A DNA stretch of 64,000 nt, taken from Gammaproteobacteria bacterium. Lineage in GTDB: Bacteria > Pseudomonadota > Gammaproteobacteria > SZUA-140. Shown one piece after another: positions 36,044 to 46,126 of the stretch. The notes beneath the pieces were generated by a model. That model did no database searches, was not told where the DNA came from, and was given only the letters and a program-made list of their open reading frames with translations. The first letter of the stretch is position 1, and each line of letters opens with the position of its first letter. Made by a program: the position numbers and the translations under genes. The stretch covers positions 124,001 through 188,000 of the forward strand of contig WFVD01000006.1 in assembly GCA_015491865.1 (NCBI GenBank), written 5' to 3'.

Positions 36044-37114
36044 TTGCAATTCGTGCTTGTTAAGATATTAGCGTTTATTACTATAATAGTAGCGCCCGTC
36101 GCCAACTCAGTGGCGACCTCAACTGATGGGGCCGTTATATTGATGTACCACCATTTTGGTGAAGCTCGCTATCCCAGCACCAATATCTCACTACAACAAT
36201 TTGATAGCCATCTCGACTATCTTGAGAAAAATAACTTTCAGGTCTGGTCTCTGGAAAGAATTATCAAACAGCTTAACAGTCAGCAGCCATTCCCGGGGAA
36301 AGTGGTCGCAATTACCATTGATGACGCTTATCGGTCGGTCTATTCCAACGCATACCCCCGGCTTAAACAGCGTCGTTGGCCATTTACTGTCTTTGTATCA
36401 ACCGATACGGTGGATAAAAAGATGCCTGCCTTTATGAGCTGGGATCAGATGCGGGAGATGCAGCAGCATGGTGCCACGTTTGCCAACCACTCAAGCTATC
36501 ACGACTTTCTGATTGAACATAAAGATAACGAAACGGCGAGCGCATGGCAGCACCGGATCAGGCGTGATCTACAGCATGCACAACAGCGACTACAGAGAGA
36601 ACTGGGCACCGCACCCGCTCTCTTTGCCTACCCTTACGGTGAATATAACCTGCCACTACAGCAGATAGTCAAGGAGCTGGGATGGACCGCTTTTGGGCAG
36701 CAATCTGGCGTGGTGAGCCGATATTCGGATCGACTCGCGCTACCACGCTATCCGATGGCGGAACAGTTCGCGACACTAGCGCAATTCAGGACAAAAGTGA
36801 TGAGCCTGCCGATGCCGATAATCACCAGCACTCCTTCCAGTCCAGTACTCGGAAAAAAGAACCCGCCGATGCTACAGCTCACATTAGCAGATAACGGCGA
36901 CATCCAGCTTGATCAACTGAACTGCTTTGCAAGCAACCAGGGGCCGACCAGCGTGAGATGGCTCGATAAAGTGAATGGGCGTTTTACCGTTGAAGCCCGG
37001 CAGCCGTTTGATAATCGGCGCAATCGCTACAACTGCACTGCCCCCTCAAGAGAGAGGGGGCGTTATTACTGGTATAGCCAGCTATGGATTCAATCAAAAA
37101 CGGCTAGCAACTAA
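36044..37114 (+). CDS. Exported polysaccharide deacetylase
   Basis: 356 residues with a signal peptide (VKILAFITIIVAPV, cleavage near residue 24). A NodB-type deacetylase domain covers about 30-250: ILMYHHFG, the catalytic base and metal aspartate D93-D94 (TIDDAY), metal histidines H149 and H153 (NHSSYH), and FAYPYGEYN. These are PgaB-like and remove N-acetyl groups from a glucosamine polymer in the periplasm or cell surface. The last 100 residues are an extra domain with two cysteines (NCFAS, YNCTAP) that I do not recognise. The TTG start has AGGG upstream. It lies 93 bases behind luxR. Confidence 0.88.
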   Translation: MQFVLVKILAFITIIVAPVANSVATSTDGAVILMYHHFGEARYPSTNISLQQFDSHLDYLEKNNFQVWSLERIIKQLNSQQPFPGKVVAITIDDAYRSVYSNAYPRLKQRRWPFTVFVSTDTVDKKMPAFMSWDQMREMQQHGATFANHSSYHDFLIEHKDNETASAWQHRIRRDLQHAQQRLQRELGTAPALFAYPYGEYNLPLQQIVKELGWTAFGQQSGVVSRYSDRLALPRYPMAEQFATLAQFRTKVMSLPMPIITSTPSSPVLGKKNPPMLQLTLADNGDIQLDQLNCFASNQGPTSVRWLDKVNGRFTVEARQPFDNRRNRYNCTAPSRERGRYYWYSQLWIQSKTASN

Positions 37115-37116
37115 GC

Positions 37117-38022
37117 TCAGCGCTCCACTCTCAGTGTGACATCATTCAGTCTGTTCAGGCGATTGCTGCGGATCATCTTTTTGATCTCTTCCACATACGC
37201 TTCGCCACGCTCGGAGTAGCGTAACAGGCCGTTCGCCAGCTTTAGTGCATCCAGCGCTTTCTGTTCATTACGCATCTTTTCACGCATTGCACGCAGCTCC
37301 TCATAGGCACGGCCACTGTTAATATTATTCATATATGACTGCACCGATGCGCGCAGTGTTGGAAAAACCCGTACCGCATGACTCTCACCTTCCGTACGCG
37401 CTTCCGGAATCAACCCTTCATCTTCTTTATAGGTCCATTCGCCAAAAAGATTATTCGCCTCACGTGCAAAACGGGAGCTACCCCAAGCGCTCTCATTGGC
37501 CGCCTGCGCTAGCACCAGTGCCACTGGAACCTCATCAAGTCGGCGCGCCAGCTCAGCACGCGTCGCTTCATCCTCGATATCCCCCTTAATGCGATAATGC
37601 TCCAGCTGCGCTTCGAGCCACTGACGCTTATCACTCTCACGTGGAGGTAACGCCTGCCGTGAGAAGAGTGCCAGCATAAAGCGGCGCTGTTCATTCAGCA
37701 TTTTATTTTCAGCCAGCACCATCGGCAGTAACGAACGAAAAAAAAGTGACTTCTTAAGTTTTACATCGGTAACGCTGCCCAGATCCTCTGGCAAAGGGTC
37801 CACCATCACGGGCGGCACCTCTGCATCTGCCGCTAACGGCCACGGGTAATCAAGCCGTTCAAAGGCGCTCTCCAGCACCGCCACATCCGGTGCATTAAGT
37901 GGTGCAAGTGGCAGCTCCCATTCCGGCAGGGGGTGCTCTTTCGTCAGGTTCCAGCTGATGTAACCCAGCAATCCCAGCACCGGCAACAACAGCGCCACCA
38001 TCGCTATTTTTTTTATATTCAC
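37117..38022 (-). CDS. Bax-like glucosaminidase-domain protein
   Basis: About 301 residues. A single N-terminal span (MVALLLPVLGLLGYI) anchors it. The C-terminal half holds the glucosaminidase fold: ALVLAQAANESAWGSSRFAREANNLFGEW with the catalytic glutamate in NESAW, then the YMNNINSGRAYEELR block. It resembles E. coli Bax and FlgJ and should cut peptidoglycan glycans. A GTG start overlapping the purL stop by one base is preferred (GGTGG upstream), though an ATG at 38034 is possible. It is co-transcribed with purL. The convergent deacetylase is two bases away. Confidence 0.85.
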   Translation of the reverse strand: MNIKKIAMVALLLPVLGLLGYISWNLTKEHPLPEWELPLAPLNAPDVAVLESAFERLDYPWPLAADAEVPPVMVDPLPEDLGSVTDVKLKKSLFFRSLLPMVLAENKMLNEQRRFMLALFSRQALPPRESDKRQWLEAQLEHYRIKGDIEDEATRAELARRLDEVPVALVLAQAANESAWGSSRFAREANNLFGEWTYKEDEGLIPEARTEGESHAVRVFPTLRASVQSYMNNINSGRAYEELRAMREKMRNEQKALDALKLANGLLRYSERGEAYVEEIKKMIRSNRLNRLNDVTLRVER

Positions 38023-41000
38023 TACGCCACCCATTTTCGTGCATTTCTGAACATTCTTAACCAGGGTCCCGCTTCACCCCACTCGGCCGGATGCCATGAG
38101 TGCTGAACCGTTCTAAATAGACGCTCGGGATGCGGCATCATAATCGTGAAACGTCCATCTTCTGTCGTCACACCTGTCAACCCTCCCGGTGAGCCATTCG
38201 GGTTAGCGGGATACTGTTCCGTTACAGCACCGCGGTTATCAACAAAACGAAGAGCAGCGGTGGCCGCCTGTTCAAGCTGCGCAAGGCTCTGATCGTGACG
38301 AAACACCACTCGCCCTTCGCCGTGAGCAACGGTTATCGGCATGCGAGAACCGGCCATGCCATCAAGAAACAGCGATGGCGATGAGAGTACCTCCACCAGT
38401 GAGAAACGCGCCTCAAACTGTTCAGAGAGGTTACGTTCAAAACGGGGCCACAGTTCGGCACCCGGAATTAAGGAAGAGAGACTGGACATCATCTGACAGC
38501 CGTTACAGACCCCCAGCCCAAAGCTATCACTGCGCGCAAAGAAGGCGCTGAATTCATCTCGTGCACGGCTATTATGCAGAATAGAACTGGCCCACCCCCG
38601 GCCTGCGCCCAGCACATCACCAAATGAAAAGCCGCCGCACGCAACCAGCCCCTGGAAACCATCCAGAGAAATTCGACCAGAGAGTATGTCACTCATATGA
38701 ACATCAACCGCACAGAAACCAGCACGGTCAAAGGCTGCCGCCATCTCGACATGGCCATTCACCCCCTGCTCTCTCAGTACCGCAATGCGCGGGCGTTGCT
38801 GATTCACAAAAGGAGCTGCGATATCTTCATTCAAGTCAAAGCTTAGTTCGATATTCAGCCCGGGGTCCTGAAGGTCGAGGATCGCGTCATACTCCTGCTG
38901 GGCACAGTCGGCGTTATCACGCAGGCGCTGTATCTGCCATGAGGTCTCTGACCAGAGCCGTTGGTATTCGCTGCGCTCAGCGGCCAGCAGCTCCTCCTGG
39001 TTTAATGTAATAACCACGCGATCATCACGATTGAGTCCCCCTATCGGATGGCAATAGCCGCCCAGCCCGGCCGCGTTAAACGCACCGAGAACGGCATTAC
39101 GCTGATCACTCGCCACCTGTATAACGGCGCCCAACTCTTCATTAAACAGCGCCGCTAATATCGCCTGTTTATCGCTTTTTTCAAGCAGTGAATCAAGGGC
39201 GATCGTCACCCCTGTATGTCCAGCAAAGGCCATTTCAGTGATGGTGGCAAACAGACCACCATCTGAACGATCGTGATAAGCCAGCAGTTTTCCCTCGCGA
39301 TTGAGCTGCTGCACGGTATTAAAGAAGGCCTTAAACAGATGCGCATCATCCAGATCTGGCGTGGTGCGGCCGGTCTGTTTATAGACCTGCGCCAGCGCCG
39401 ACCCACCGATACGGTTTTTGCCGCCCCCGAGGTCAATCAGTAGCAGATCTGTATCGCCTCTATCGCAACGCAACTGCGGCGTCAAGGTAAGGCGGCAGTC
39501 CTGCACTGGAGAAAAGGCGCTGATCACCAGTGACAGTGGTGATGTCATTTCGCGTGGTTCACCCGCCTCTCGCCAGACGCTCTTCATCGAGAGTGAATCT
39601 TTGCCCACCGGAATCGCGATACCAAGTTCAGGGCAGAGTTCCATGCCAACGGCGTGAACCGTTTCGTACAGTGCTGCATCTTCACCCGCCACCCCAGCCG
39701 CCGCCATCCAGTTTGCCGACAGTTTAATATCACTCAGTTTCTCGATATTCGCAGCGGCGATATTGGTTAACGCCTCACCGATCGCAAGTCGTCCGGAAGC
39801 GGCAGGATTCAGCAGCGCCACCGGAGAGCGTTCACCCATCGACATCGCTTCACCGTGAAAATTTTCATAATCGGCCAGTGTCACGGCCACATCGGAAACG
39901 GGAATCTGCCACGGGCCGACCATCTGGTCACGCGCCACCATACCGGTGACACTACGGTCGCCAATGGTGATCAGAAACTTTTTATCTGCCACAGCGGGGA
40001 GCAGCAATATGCGCGTCGTCGCATCGGAGAGTGTGATCTCACTGCAGTCGAGTTCCTCAGCAACAACAGGGATGCGGCTCACATCACGTAACATTCTGGG
40101 TGGCTTACCAAACAGCAGCTCCATCGGAATATCGACCGGGCTGTTTCCAAAGTGGCGATCATTAAGGCTGAGATTGCGCGCCGCCGTCACCTCACCAACG
40201 ACGGCAAAGGGGCAGCGCTCGCGTTCACACATTTCGCTAAACTGCTGCAGGCGACTGCGCGGGATACCCAGCACATAACGCTCCTGTGATTCGTTGCACC
40301 AGATCTGTACCGGCGACATCCCCGGCTCATCATTGGGTACTGCGCGTAGCTCAAAGATCGCGCCGCGTTCACTGTCGTTGACCAGTTCGGGTAGTGCATT
40401 CGAGATGCCCCCCGCGCCCACATCATGGAGTGAAACAATCGGGTTCTCTTCACCCAGCTGCCAGCAGCGGTCTATCACCTCCTGACAGCGACGCTCCATC
40501 TCCGGGTTACCCCGTTGCACCGATGCAAAGTCGAGTGCCTCACTGCTATCACCACTTGCCACGGATGAGGCGGCACCACCACCAAGGCCGATCAACATGG
40601 CGGGACCACCCAGCACAATCAGCTGCGTTCCTGGCGGCATGATATTTTTCTCGATATGCTGCTCACGGATAGCGCCCAGTCCACCGGCGATCATGATCGG
40701 TTTGTGATAGCCTCGCAGCTGTTTCCCATCGACACCCGCCACCCACTCTTCATAGGTGCGAAAATAACCGGTTAGATTGGGGCGACCAAATTCGTTATTA
40801 AAAGCAGCGCCACCGATCGGCCCTTCCAGCATAATATCGAGCGCGGAGACGATACGTGCCGGTTTGCCATTATCCTCTTCCCACGGGCGTGGGGCATCGG
40901 GTAGTTGCAAATTTGAGACGGTAAAGCCGGCCAGCCCAGCCTTGGGTTTTGCGCCACGCCCGGTTGCCCCTTCGTCACGAATCTCTCCGCCCATACCGGT

Positions 41001-41936
41001 TGCCGCGCCGGGGAAGGGTGAGATGGCAGTGGGGTGGTTGTGGGTTTCAACTTTGATGTTGATGTGACTCGCTTCATTCACACGCCGATATTCACCGCTG
41101 CTGCCGTCAGGAAAAAAACGTGCGGCTTCGTTAGCTGATTCAATCACGGCAGCGTTATCGTGATAGGCTGACAGCACACCATCGGGTGAACATTGAGTAG
41201 TGTGACGAATCATCGGGAAGAGGCCGATAGCCTGCTTTTCACCGTCGATAATCCAGTCGGCATTAAATATCTTATGGCGACAGTGCTCCGAGTTTGCCTG
41301 TGCGAACATCATCAGCTCAACATCGGTTGGATTACGTTTTAATGCACTAAAACTCTCGACCAGATAGTCAATCTCATCTTCACTCAACGCTAGCCCCAGC
41401 TCGCTATCAGCAGCGACCAGCGCAGCCTTTCCACCACCGATCACATCGACAGTTAACAGCGGCGCAGGGGTGGCGTGGCTGAAAAGCGCCTCAGCTTCAT
41501 CAAACTGAAATAGCAGCGACTCAACCATACGGTCATGGATCAGCGGGGCCAGCGCTCTTTTCTGCTCGTCGTTCAACAGCGCCCCGTCCGCCATCTCAAC
41601 ATAATAGGCGATCCCACGCTCAATGCGTGCAACCTTTTCTAGCCCACTGATACGGACAATGTCGCTCGCCTTGCTTGACCACGGCGATATGGTCCCAATA
41701 CGCGGCACCACCAGCATTAATGTAGCGGGCACCATCTGCAGCTGTGCCGCTGTGCGTGCATTCAGCAGCTCCGCCAGCAGCGCTTCATCCTCATTCGAAA
41801 GTGCTGTTTCAGATTCGATAAAATAGACAAATTCGCTATGAATAGCCTGCAATCGTGGTAGCAATGGCTGTGCGGCCGAGAGCAGTTTTTCAGTTCGAAA
41901 GGGAGAGAGTGCCGTGGTGCCGCGTAGTTGTCGCAT
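38022..41936 (-). CDS. purL: Phosphoribosylformylglycinamidine synthase
   Basis: 1304 residues, the large single-chain form (E. coli 1295). It makes FGAM from FGAR, glutamine and ATP. The N-terminal cap, the two PurM-like ATP domains ([36 protein letters not shown]), and the C-terminal glutaminase are all complete; the glutaminase nucleophile is the Cys in GVCNGCQM and the His/Glu pair is in MPHPERLF. The gene starts with [14 protein letters not shown]. purC lies upstream on the same strand, separated by a repetitive spacer. Confidence 0.97.
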   Translation of the reverse strand: MRQLRGTTALSPFRTEKLLSAAQPLLPRLQAIHSEFVYFIESETALSNEDEALLAELLNARTAAQLQMVPATLMLVVPRIGTISPWSSKASDIVRISGLEKVARIERGIAYYVEMADGALLNDEQKRALAPLIHDRMVESLLFQFDEAEALFSHATPAPLLTVDVIGGGKAALVAADSELGLALSEDEIDYLVESFSALKRNPTDVELMMFAQANSEHCRHKIFNADWIIDGEKQAIGLFPMIRHTTQCSPDGVLSAYHDNAAVIESANEAARFFPDGSSGEYRRVNEASHINIKVETHNHPTAISPFPGAATGMGGEIRDEGATGRGAKPKAGLAGFTVSNLQLPDAPRPWEEDNGKPARIVSALDIMLEGPIGGAAFNNEFGRPNLTGYFRTYEEWVAGVDGKQLRGYHKPIMIAGGLGAIREQHIEKNIMPPGTQLIVLGGPAMLIGLGGGAASSVASGDSSEALDFASVQRGNPEMERRCQEVIDRCWQLGEENPIVSLHDVGAGGISNALPELVNDSERGAIFELRAVPNDEPGMSPVQIWCNESQERYVLGIPRSRLQQFSEMCERERCPFAVVGEVTAARNLSLNDRHFGNSPVDIPMELLFGKPPRMLRDVSRIPVVAEELDCSEITLSDATTRILLLPAVADKKFLITIGDRSVTGMVARDQMVGPWQIPVSDVAVTLADYENFHGEAMSMGERSPVALLNPAASGRLAIGEALTNIAAANIEKLSDIKLSANWMAAAGVAGEDAALYETVHAVGMELCPELGIAIPVGKDSLSMKSVWREAGEPREMTSPLSLVISAFSPVQDCRLTLTPQLRCDRGDTDLLLIDLGGGKNRIGGSALAQVYKQTGRTTPDLDDAHLFKAFFNTVQQLNREGKLLAYHDRSDGGLFATITEMAFAGHTGVTIALDSLLEKSDKQAILAALFNEELGAVIQVASDQRNAVLGAFNAAGLGGYCHPIGGLNRDDRVVITLNQEELLAAERSEYQRLWSETSWQIQRLRDNADCAQQEYDAILDLQDPGLNIELSFDLNEDIAAPFVNQQRPRIAVLREQGVNGHVEMAAAFDRAGFCAVDVHMSDILSGRISLDGFQGLVACGGFSFGDVLGAGRGWASSILHNSRARDEFSAFFARSDSFGLGVCNGCQMMSSLSSLIPGAELWPRFERNLSEQFEARFSLVEVLSSPSLFLDGMAGSRMPITVAHGEGRVVFRHDQSLAQLEQAATAALRFVDNRGAVTEQYPANPNGSPGGLTGVTTEDGRFTIMMPHPERLFRTVQHSWHPAEWGEAGPWLRMFRNARKWVA

Positions 41937-41942
41937 AGTTAA

Positions 41943-41990
41943 TAAAGGTCAAAAGATTAAAAAGATTAAAAAGTTGAAAGATTGAAAGAT
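41943..41990. repeat. Degenerate short tandem repeat between purC and purL
   Basis: Five imperfect copies of a unit like AAAAGATT or GAAAGATT (plus strand), making a purine-rich tract of about 45 bases just upstream of the purL start. Read in the gene direction it is a pyrimidine-rich leader of TCTTT units. Confidence 0.6.
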
Positions 41991-42045
41991 AATCAAAGTG
42001 CGCAAGCGCTCTATCATCCTGCAAACCGTAAAGTCTATTGGCAGG

Positions 42046-42759
42046 CTAATCCAGCGCGACTCCTAAGCGGCGAGCCACCTCTTCATAGGCCTCCACCACA
42101 CCGCCCAGCCCCTGACGAAAGCGATCTTTATCGAGCTTTTCACGACTCTCGACATCCCATAGACGACAGCCATCCGGTGAAAATTCATCACCCAGCACAA
42201 TCTGTCCATGGTAGCGGCCGAATTCAAGTTTGTAGTCTACCAGTAACATCCCGGCATCAAAGAAGAGCTGCTTTAGGACATCATTAATTTCAAAGGTGAG
42301 CCGCTTCATAATGGCGATCTCTTCATCATCAGCCCAGCCGAAAGCGCGGATGTGGAACTCATTGATCATCGGATCATGCAGTTCATCATTTTTCAGAAAA
42401 AACTCAAAGGTCGGTGGATTCAGCTCCAGCCCCTCTTCAACACCGAGCCGTTTGCAGATACTGCCGGCTGAGATATTTCGCACCACACATTCGATCGGCA
42501 ACATATCAAGCCGCTTCACCAGTGACTCCTGGTCCGACAGCAGGCGTTCAAAATGGGTGATGATCCCGGCGCGCTCAAGCTGAACCATGATGAAGGCGTT
42601 GACCTTGTTGTTGATCATCCCTTTGCGCGCCAGCTGATCAACTTTGCGTCCATCAAAGGCGGAGGTGTCATCACGGTAGACCATCACCATCCTGTCCGGG
42701 TCTTCCGTCGTGAAAACAGACTTGGCCTTACCGGAATAGAGTTCTTTCACTTTTTTCAT
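42046..42759 (-). CDS. purC: Phosphoribosylaminoimidazole-succinocarboxamide synthase
   Basis: 237 residues. SAICAR synthase joins aspartate to CAIR with ATP. The family features are clear: [14 protein letters not shown] at the start (ATP loop), RDDTSAFDG, and [36 protein letters not shown] and [12 protein letters not shown]. The start chosen gives the normal [10 protein letters not shown] terminus; a longer frame has no support. It follows the MBL hydrolase gene by about 125 bases in the dapA-bamC-MBL-purC order common in gammaproteobacteria. Confidence 0.96.
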   Translation of the reverse strand: MKKVKELYSGKAKSVFTTEDPDRMVMVYRDDTSAFDGRKVDQLARKGMINNKVNAFIMVQLERAGIITHFERLLSDQESLVKRLDMLPIECVVRNISAGSICKRLGVEEGLELNPPTFEFFLKNDELHDPMINEFHIRAFGWADDEEIAIMKRLTFEINDVLKQLFFDAGMLLVDYKLEFGRYHGQIVLGDEFSPDGCRLWDVESREKLDKDRFRQGLGGVVEAYEEVARRLGVALD

Positions 42760-42885
42760 TAGATCGTTCTCAGAATATCGCCCAGCCAGCATCAAATCCG
42801 GTATGAGACTAAAATCAGGCGGCAATTGTACCGCAAAACAGCGTTGAAATCCTCTGCGACGATGCGCCATCCGGATAATGTGCGG

Positions 42886-43647
42886 TCATCCCAGCTGCCG
42901 CCACGCCAGGCCATGATCCTGGTCGGCTATCGAAACCCACGCTGTCTCACAATCGAGCGCAACCGCCAGCGTCTCGCGCACAATTTCTGCCGAGTTATTC
43001 TGCTCGCTCAGGTGCGCTGCGACCAGATGCTGTAGCCGTGTGCAGTCAATCCGCGCCAGTAACGACGCGGCCTGGTGGTTGTCGAGGTGGCCGCGCTGAC
43101 CACTAATGCGCGCCTTGAGCGATGCGGGATAGTCACTCTTGGTCAGCATATCGGCATCGTAATTACTCTCCAGCATGAGGGCATCACAACCGCTTAACAG
43201 AGCCTCGATGTGCGGCGTGATGGAGCCGGTATCAGTCAATACCCCCAGTTGATGATCGCCATCGGAAAAGAGAAACTGGCTCGGCTCTCGCGCATCGTGC
43301 GGTACCGGGAAAGGGGTGACCTCAAGATCACCGATCGCAAACCGCTCATGGCTGCTACAGATATTCAGCGCGGGTAGCGCGCCACCTGAAAACGACATGG
43401 CACTGCCATGAGTCGCCCATACTGGAATCTGAAAACGCCGTGCCAATGCCGCCACACCACTAATATGGTCACCATGCTCATGCGTCACCAGGATTGCCGA
43501 AATCATCTGCGGTGCAATTCCAAGTCGTGCAAGGCGCTGCACCGTCTGTTTTACTGAAAAGCCGCAGTCAACCAGCAGGCAGGTATCACCCTTTTCAATC
43601 AGGGTGCCGTTACCACGGCTACCACTGCCGATGGATGAGAAACGCAT
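42886..43647 (-). CDS. MBL-fold metallohydrolase (YycJ-like)
   Basis: 253 residues. The metallo-beta-lactamase fold metal site is THEHGDH (HxHxDH) near residue 55, with further ligands in VPHDA and LTDTGSITPH, and a late histidine in AAHLSEQNN. It starts RFSSIGSGSRGNG, as in YycJ/WalJ proteins, a family with suggested 5'-exonuclease or phosphodiesterase action on nucleic acids. It lies between the bamC-position gene and purC, a usual site for this family. Confidence 0.88.
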   Translation of the reverse strand: MRFSSIGSGSRGNGTLIEKGDTCLLVDCGFSVKQTVQRLARLGIAPQMISAILVTHEHGDHISGVAALARRFQIPVWATHGSAMSFSGGALPALNICSSHERFAIGDLEVTPFPVPHDAREPSQFLFSDGDHQLGVLTDTGSITPHIEALLSGCDALMLESNYDADMLTKSDYPASLKARISGQRGHLDNHQAASLLARIDCTRLQHLVAAHLSEQNNSAEIVRETLAVALDCETAWVSIADQDHGLAWRQLG

Positions 43648-43680
43648 CCGCCTTCAACGCCCGTTAACAAGCAGCGCTTT

Positions 43681-43968
43681 TTAGTGGCTATGGCCGCCAC
43701 CACCGCCTCGGCTCGCGGGCTTATGCGGTGCGGATGGTGCTGGTAACGTGATGGGGGTTGTGACTGGCGCTGCATCCGGAGATGGCACCGAGAAGCGCTC
43801 ACTGAGGGTAGGGGCTACCAGATCGGGCGGATAGTCGAGTGGCCGGGTCATCTTACTCTCTTTGTACGACTCATCCGGCGTGGTTGAACAGCCATTCAAC
43901 AGCAGCGCACCCAGCGAGATAGCCGCTGCCGCAAGCAGTGTACAGGAGCTGCTTTTCTGTCTCTCCAT
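43681..43968 (-). CDS. Short lipoprotein in the bamC position
   Basis: 95 residues with a lipoprotein signal (hydrophobic AAAAISLGALLL, lipobox LNGC near residue 27). The mature part begins STTPDESYKESKMTRPLDYPPDLVAPTL, resembling the unstructured N-terminal lasso of BamC that contacts BamD. The two helix-grip domains of BamC are missing; instead the protein is proline- and alanine-rich and ends GGGGGHSH. It follows dapA with shared stop/start bases and precedes the MBL gene, exactly where bamC is found in related bacteria. So it is likely a shortened BamC. A histidine/glycine tail of this kind could bind metal. Confidence 0.7.
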   Translation of the reverse strand: MERQKSSSCTLLAAAAISLGALLLNGCSTTPDESYKESKMTRPLDYPPDLVAPTLSERFSVPSPDAAPVTTPITLPAPSAPHKPASRGGGGGHSH

Positions 43969-44849
43969 TAAATCACCGCCTCATCTGCCGCGCGCTTCGC
44001 TGCACGCAGTGTCTGGTGATAGTTCTCGGAGAGCGGTGTGAGAGGCAGGCGAATCCCTGCCGGAATCATCCCCATGTCGTGCATCAGCCACTTCACCGGA
44101 ATGGGGTTGGCCTCAACAAAGAGATCCTGATGCAGCGCCATCAGGTGGTTATTGATCGCTTCCGCAACGTGGCGGTCACCCGCTCTCGCCGCATCACACA
44201 TCGTACGCATCGCTTTTGGCGCGATATTGGCTGTCACTGAAATCACCCCCTTACCACCTTCAAGAATGAGATCCATCGCCGTCGCGTCATCACCGCCATA
44301 CAGGTCAATACGCTCACCACAGCAGTCCAGGATTTCACGCGCCCGCTGTAGATTACCGGTCGCCTCTTTCACCCCAACAATATTTGAAATCTCAGACAAT
44401 CTTTTGATCGTGTGCGGCAACATGTCACATACCGTCCGCCCCGGCACGTTATAGAGGATCTGCGGAATCGGTACCGCTTCGGCAATCGCTACGTGATGCT
44501 GGTAAAGCCCCTCCTGGGTCGGCTTGTTGTAGTAAGGTGCGACCAGTAGACAGGCATCAGCACCGACCTCCATCGCACTGCGTGTCAGCGCAATCGCCTC
44601 ACGGGTACAGTTAGAGCCGGTACCGGCAATCACCGGAATACGCCCCGCAACCAGCTCGACGACGCGACGGATCACATTGCAGTGTTCCTTTTCATCAAGG
44701 GTTGCCGACTCACCGGTGGTCCCCACAGCAACAATCGCATTGGTCCCGTTGTCGATATGGAACTCCACCAAATTGCTCAACGATACGTCGTCCAGCGAAC
44801 CGTCATCGTGCATCGGCGTTACTAGCGCCACCATACTGCCGTGAAACAT
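43968..44849 (-). CDS. dapA: 4-hydroxy-tetrahydrodipicolinate synthase
   Basis: 293 residues. DapA condenses pyruvate with aspartate semialdehyde at the entry to lysine and diaminopimelate synthesis. The active-site residues are visible: T44-T45 (VGTTGES), Y133 (LYNVPGRT) and the Schiff-base lysine K161 (GVKEATGN). The TIM-barrel is complete. It is divergent from gcvR. No lysine riboswitch was recognised in the 185-base gap. Confidence 0.96.
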   Translation of the reverse strand: MFHGSMVALVTPMHDDGSLDDVSLSNLVEFHIDNGTNAIVAVGTTGESATLDEKEHCNVIRRVVELVAGRIPVIAGTGSNCTREAIALTRSAMEVGADACLLVAPYYNKPTQEGLYQHHVAIAEAVPIPQILYNVPGRTVCDMLPHTIKRLSEISNIVGVKEATGNLQRAREILDCCGERIDLYGGDDATAMDLILEGGKGVISVTANIAPKAMRTMCDAARAGDRHVAEAINNHLMALHQDLFVEANPIPVKWLMHDMGMIPAGIRLPLTPLSENYHQTLRAAKRAADEAVI

Positions 44850-45034
44850 CTATACTCTCCGTCTAACACTTTACTACTGGAACAACCAGACTTTGCCGCA
44901 GCAGTATACTACTTTTCCGATAATCAAATAAGCGACTACACTGATAATTCGCAACATTTCAACAGTTTCTCAGCCGCTACGCTTCACGTATGATAAAAGG
45001 GATTATCACACCCCATTTAATGAGGACTCTGGAT

Positions 45035-45568
45035 TTGACAAAACACCTCGTGATCAGCGCCGTTGGTAAAGACCAGCCCGGCATCGTGAACTCACTCTCG
45101 CGCTCAATCTTCGAGACGCAGTGCAACATCATCGACAGTCGCATGGCGGTACTGGGCGGCGAGTTTGCCATCATCCTGATGGTTTCAGGGGGGGCATCTG
45201 CAATATCCCGTCTCACCACTCTGCTGGCCGAGGCGGCAGAAGAGCTGGGGCTGGCGATCACCACCAAAACCACCAGCGCACGCCAGGCCACCCCAGCGCT
45301 GCTGCCCTACACCATTGAAGCGGTGGCGCTGGATAACCCGGGGATTGTCTACCAACTGGCCAGCTTTTTATCCAGCAGAGAGATCAACATCGAAAGCCTG
45401 TCGACGGAGTCCTACGCCGCCGCCCATACCGGTACCCCAATGTTTGCGCTCACCATAACGGTTGGTATTCCCGCCGATCAAAAAATTAACGCCCTGCGCG
45501 AGGCTTTCACCGAGTTCTGTGATGAGCTGAATATCGACATCACATTCAAACCCGCCAAAGGACAGTAA
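45035..45568 (+). CDS. gcvR: Glycine cleavage system regulator GcvR
   Basis: About 177 residues with two ACT domains (LVISAVGKDQPGIVN near the N-terminus and YTIEAVALDNPGIVYQL near residue 90). GcvR binds and blocks the activator GcvA in E. coli, with glycine relieving the block. No gcvA or gcv operon is in the window. I prefer a TTG at 45035 (GAGGA eight bases upstream, giving MTKHLVISAVG), although earlier starts in the frame exist. bcp follows. Confidence 0.88.
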   Translation: MTKHLVISAVGKDQPGIVNSLSRSIFETQCNIIDSRMAVLGGEFAIILMVSGGASAISRLTTLLAEAAEELGLAITTKTTSARQATPALLPYTIEAVALDNPGIVYQLASFLSSREINIESLSTESYAAAHTGTPMFALTITVGIPADQKINALREAFTEFCDELNIDITFKPAKGQ

Positions 45569-45643
45569 TACGGCTGATAACTATTGCGAGCACTAAGAGT
45601 CGCGTGATAAACAGAGAACAACATCAATTATTAGAGGCCCCTT

Positions 45644-46123
45644 ATGAGTGAACTCTCCATCGGCAAAGCAGTACCCGATTTCGAAGCTGTCGCGACTGGC
45701 GATAAAATAATCAGACTATCTGAACTTGCGGGAAAAAATATCGTGATCTATTTTTACCCGCGGGACAGCACCCCCGGCTGCACCCGTGAAGGGCAGGATT
45801 TTCGTGACCACCACAACAAGTTCAAACGACAGAAATGTCTGGTCTTCGGTGTCTCTCGCGACAGCATCAAATCGCATGAAAATTTTAAGGCAAAACAGGC
45901 GTTCCCTTTTGATCTGATATCGGATAAAGAAGAGATGCTGTGTGATCTTTTTTCCGTCATAAAAATGAAAAACATGTATGGTAAAAAGGTGCGTGGCATT
46001 GAGCGTAGCACTTTCCTGATCGATGCTAACGGCACTCTTCAACATGAATGGCGTGGCGTTAAAGTACCAGGACATGTTGAGGAGGTCCTCGAATGTGTTA
46101 AATCTCTCAACAAGCAGCCGTAG
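45644..46123 (+). CDS. bcp: Peroxiredoxin, BCP/PrxQ family
   Basis: 159 residues. Thioredoxin-fold peroxidase that reduces organic and hydrogen peroxides. The peroxidatic C46 lies in STPGCTREG. The resolving cysteine normally five residues on is Q51 here; other cysteines (in KCLVF, MLCDLF and LECVKS) lie elsewhere. It therefore would work as a one-cysteine or atypical two-cysteine form with an external thiol. It is three bases ahead of the PhoH-like gene, so the two are likely co-transcribed. Confidence 0.92.
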   Translation: MSELSIGKAVPDFEAVATGDKIIRLSELAGKNIVIYFYPRDSTPGCTREGQDFRDHHNKFKRQKCLVFGVSRDSIKSHENFKAKQAFPFDLISDKEEMLCDLFSVIKMKNMYGKKVRGIERSTFLIDANGTLQHEWRGVKVPGHVEEVLECVKSLNKQP

Positions 46124-46126
46124 ACC

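Noticed and set aside
44850-45034. Lysine or glycine riboswitch between dapA and gcvR
   Set aside because: The gap is too short and lacks the conserved stems of either class.
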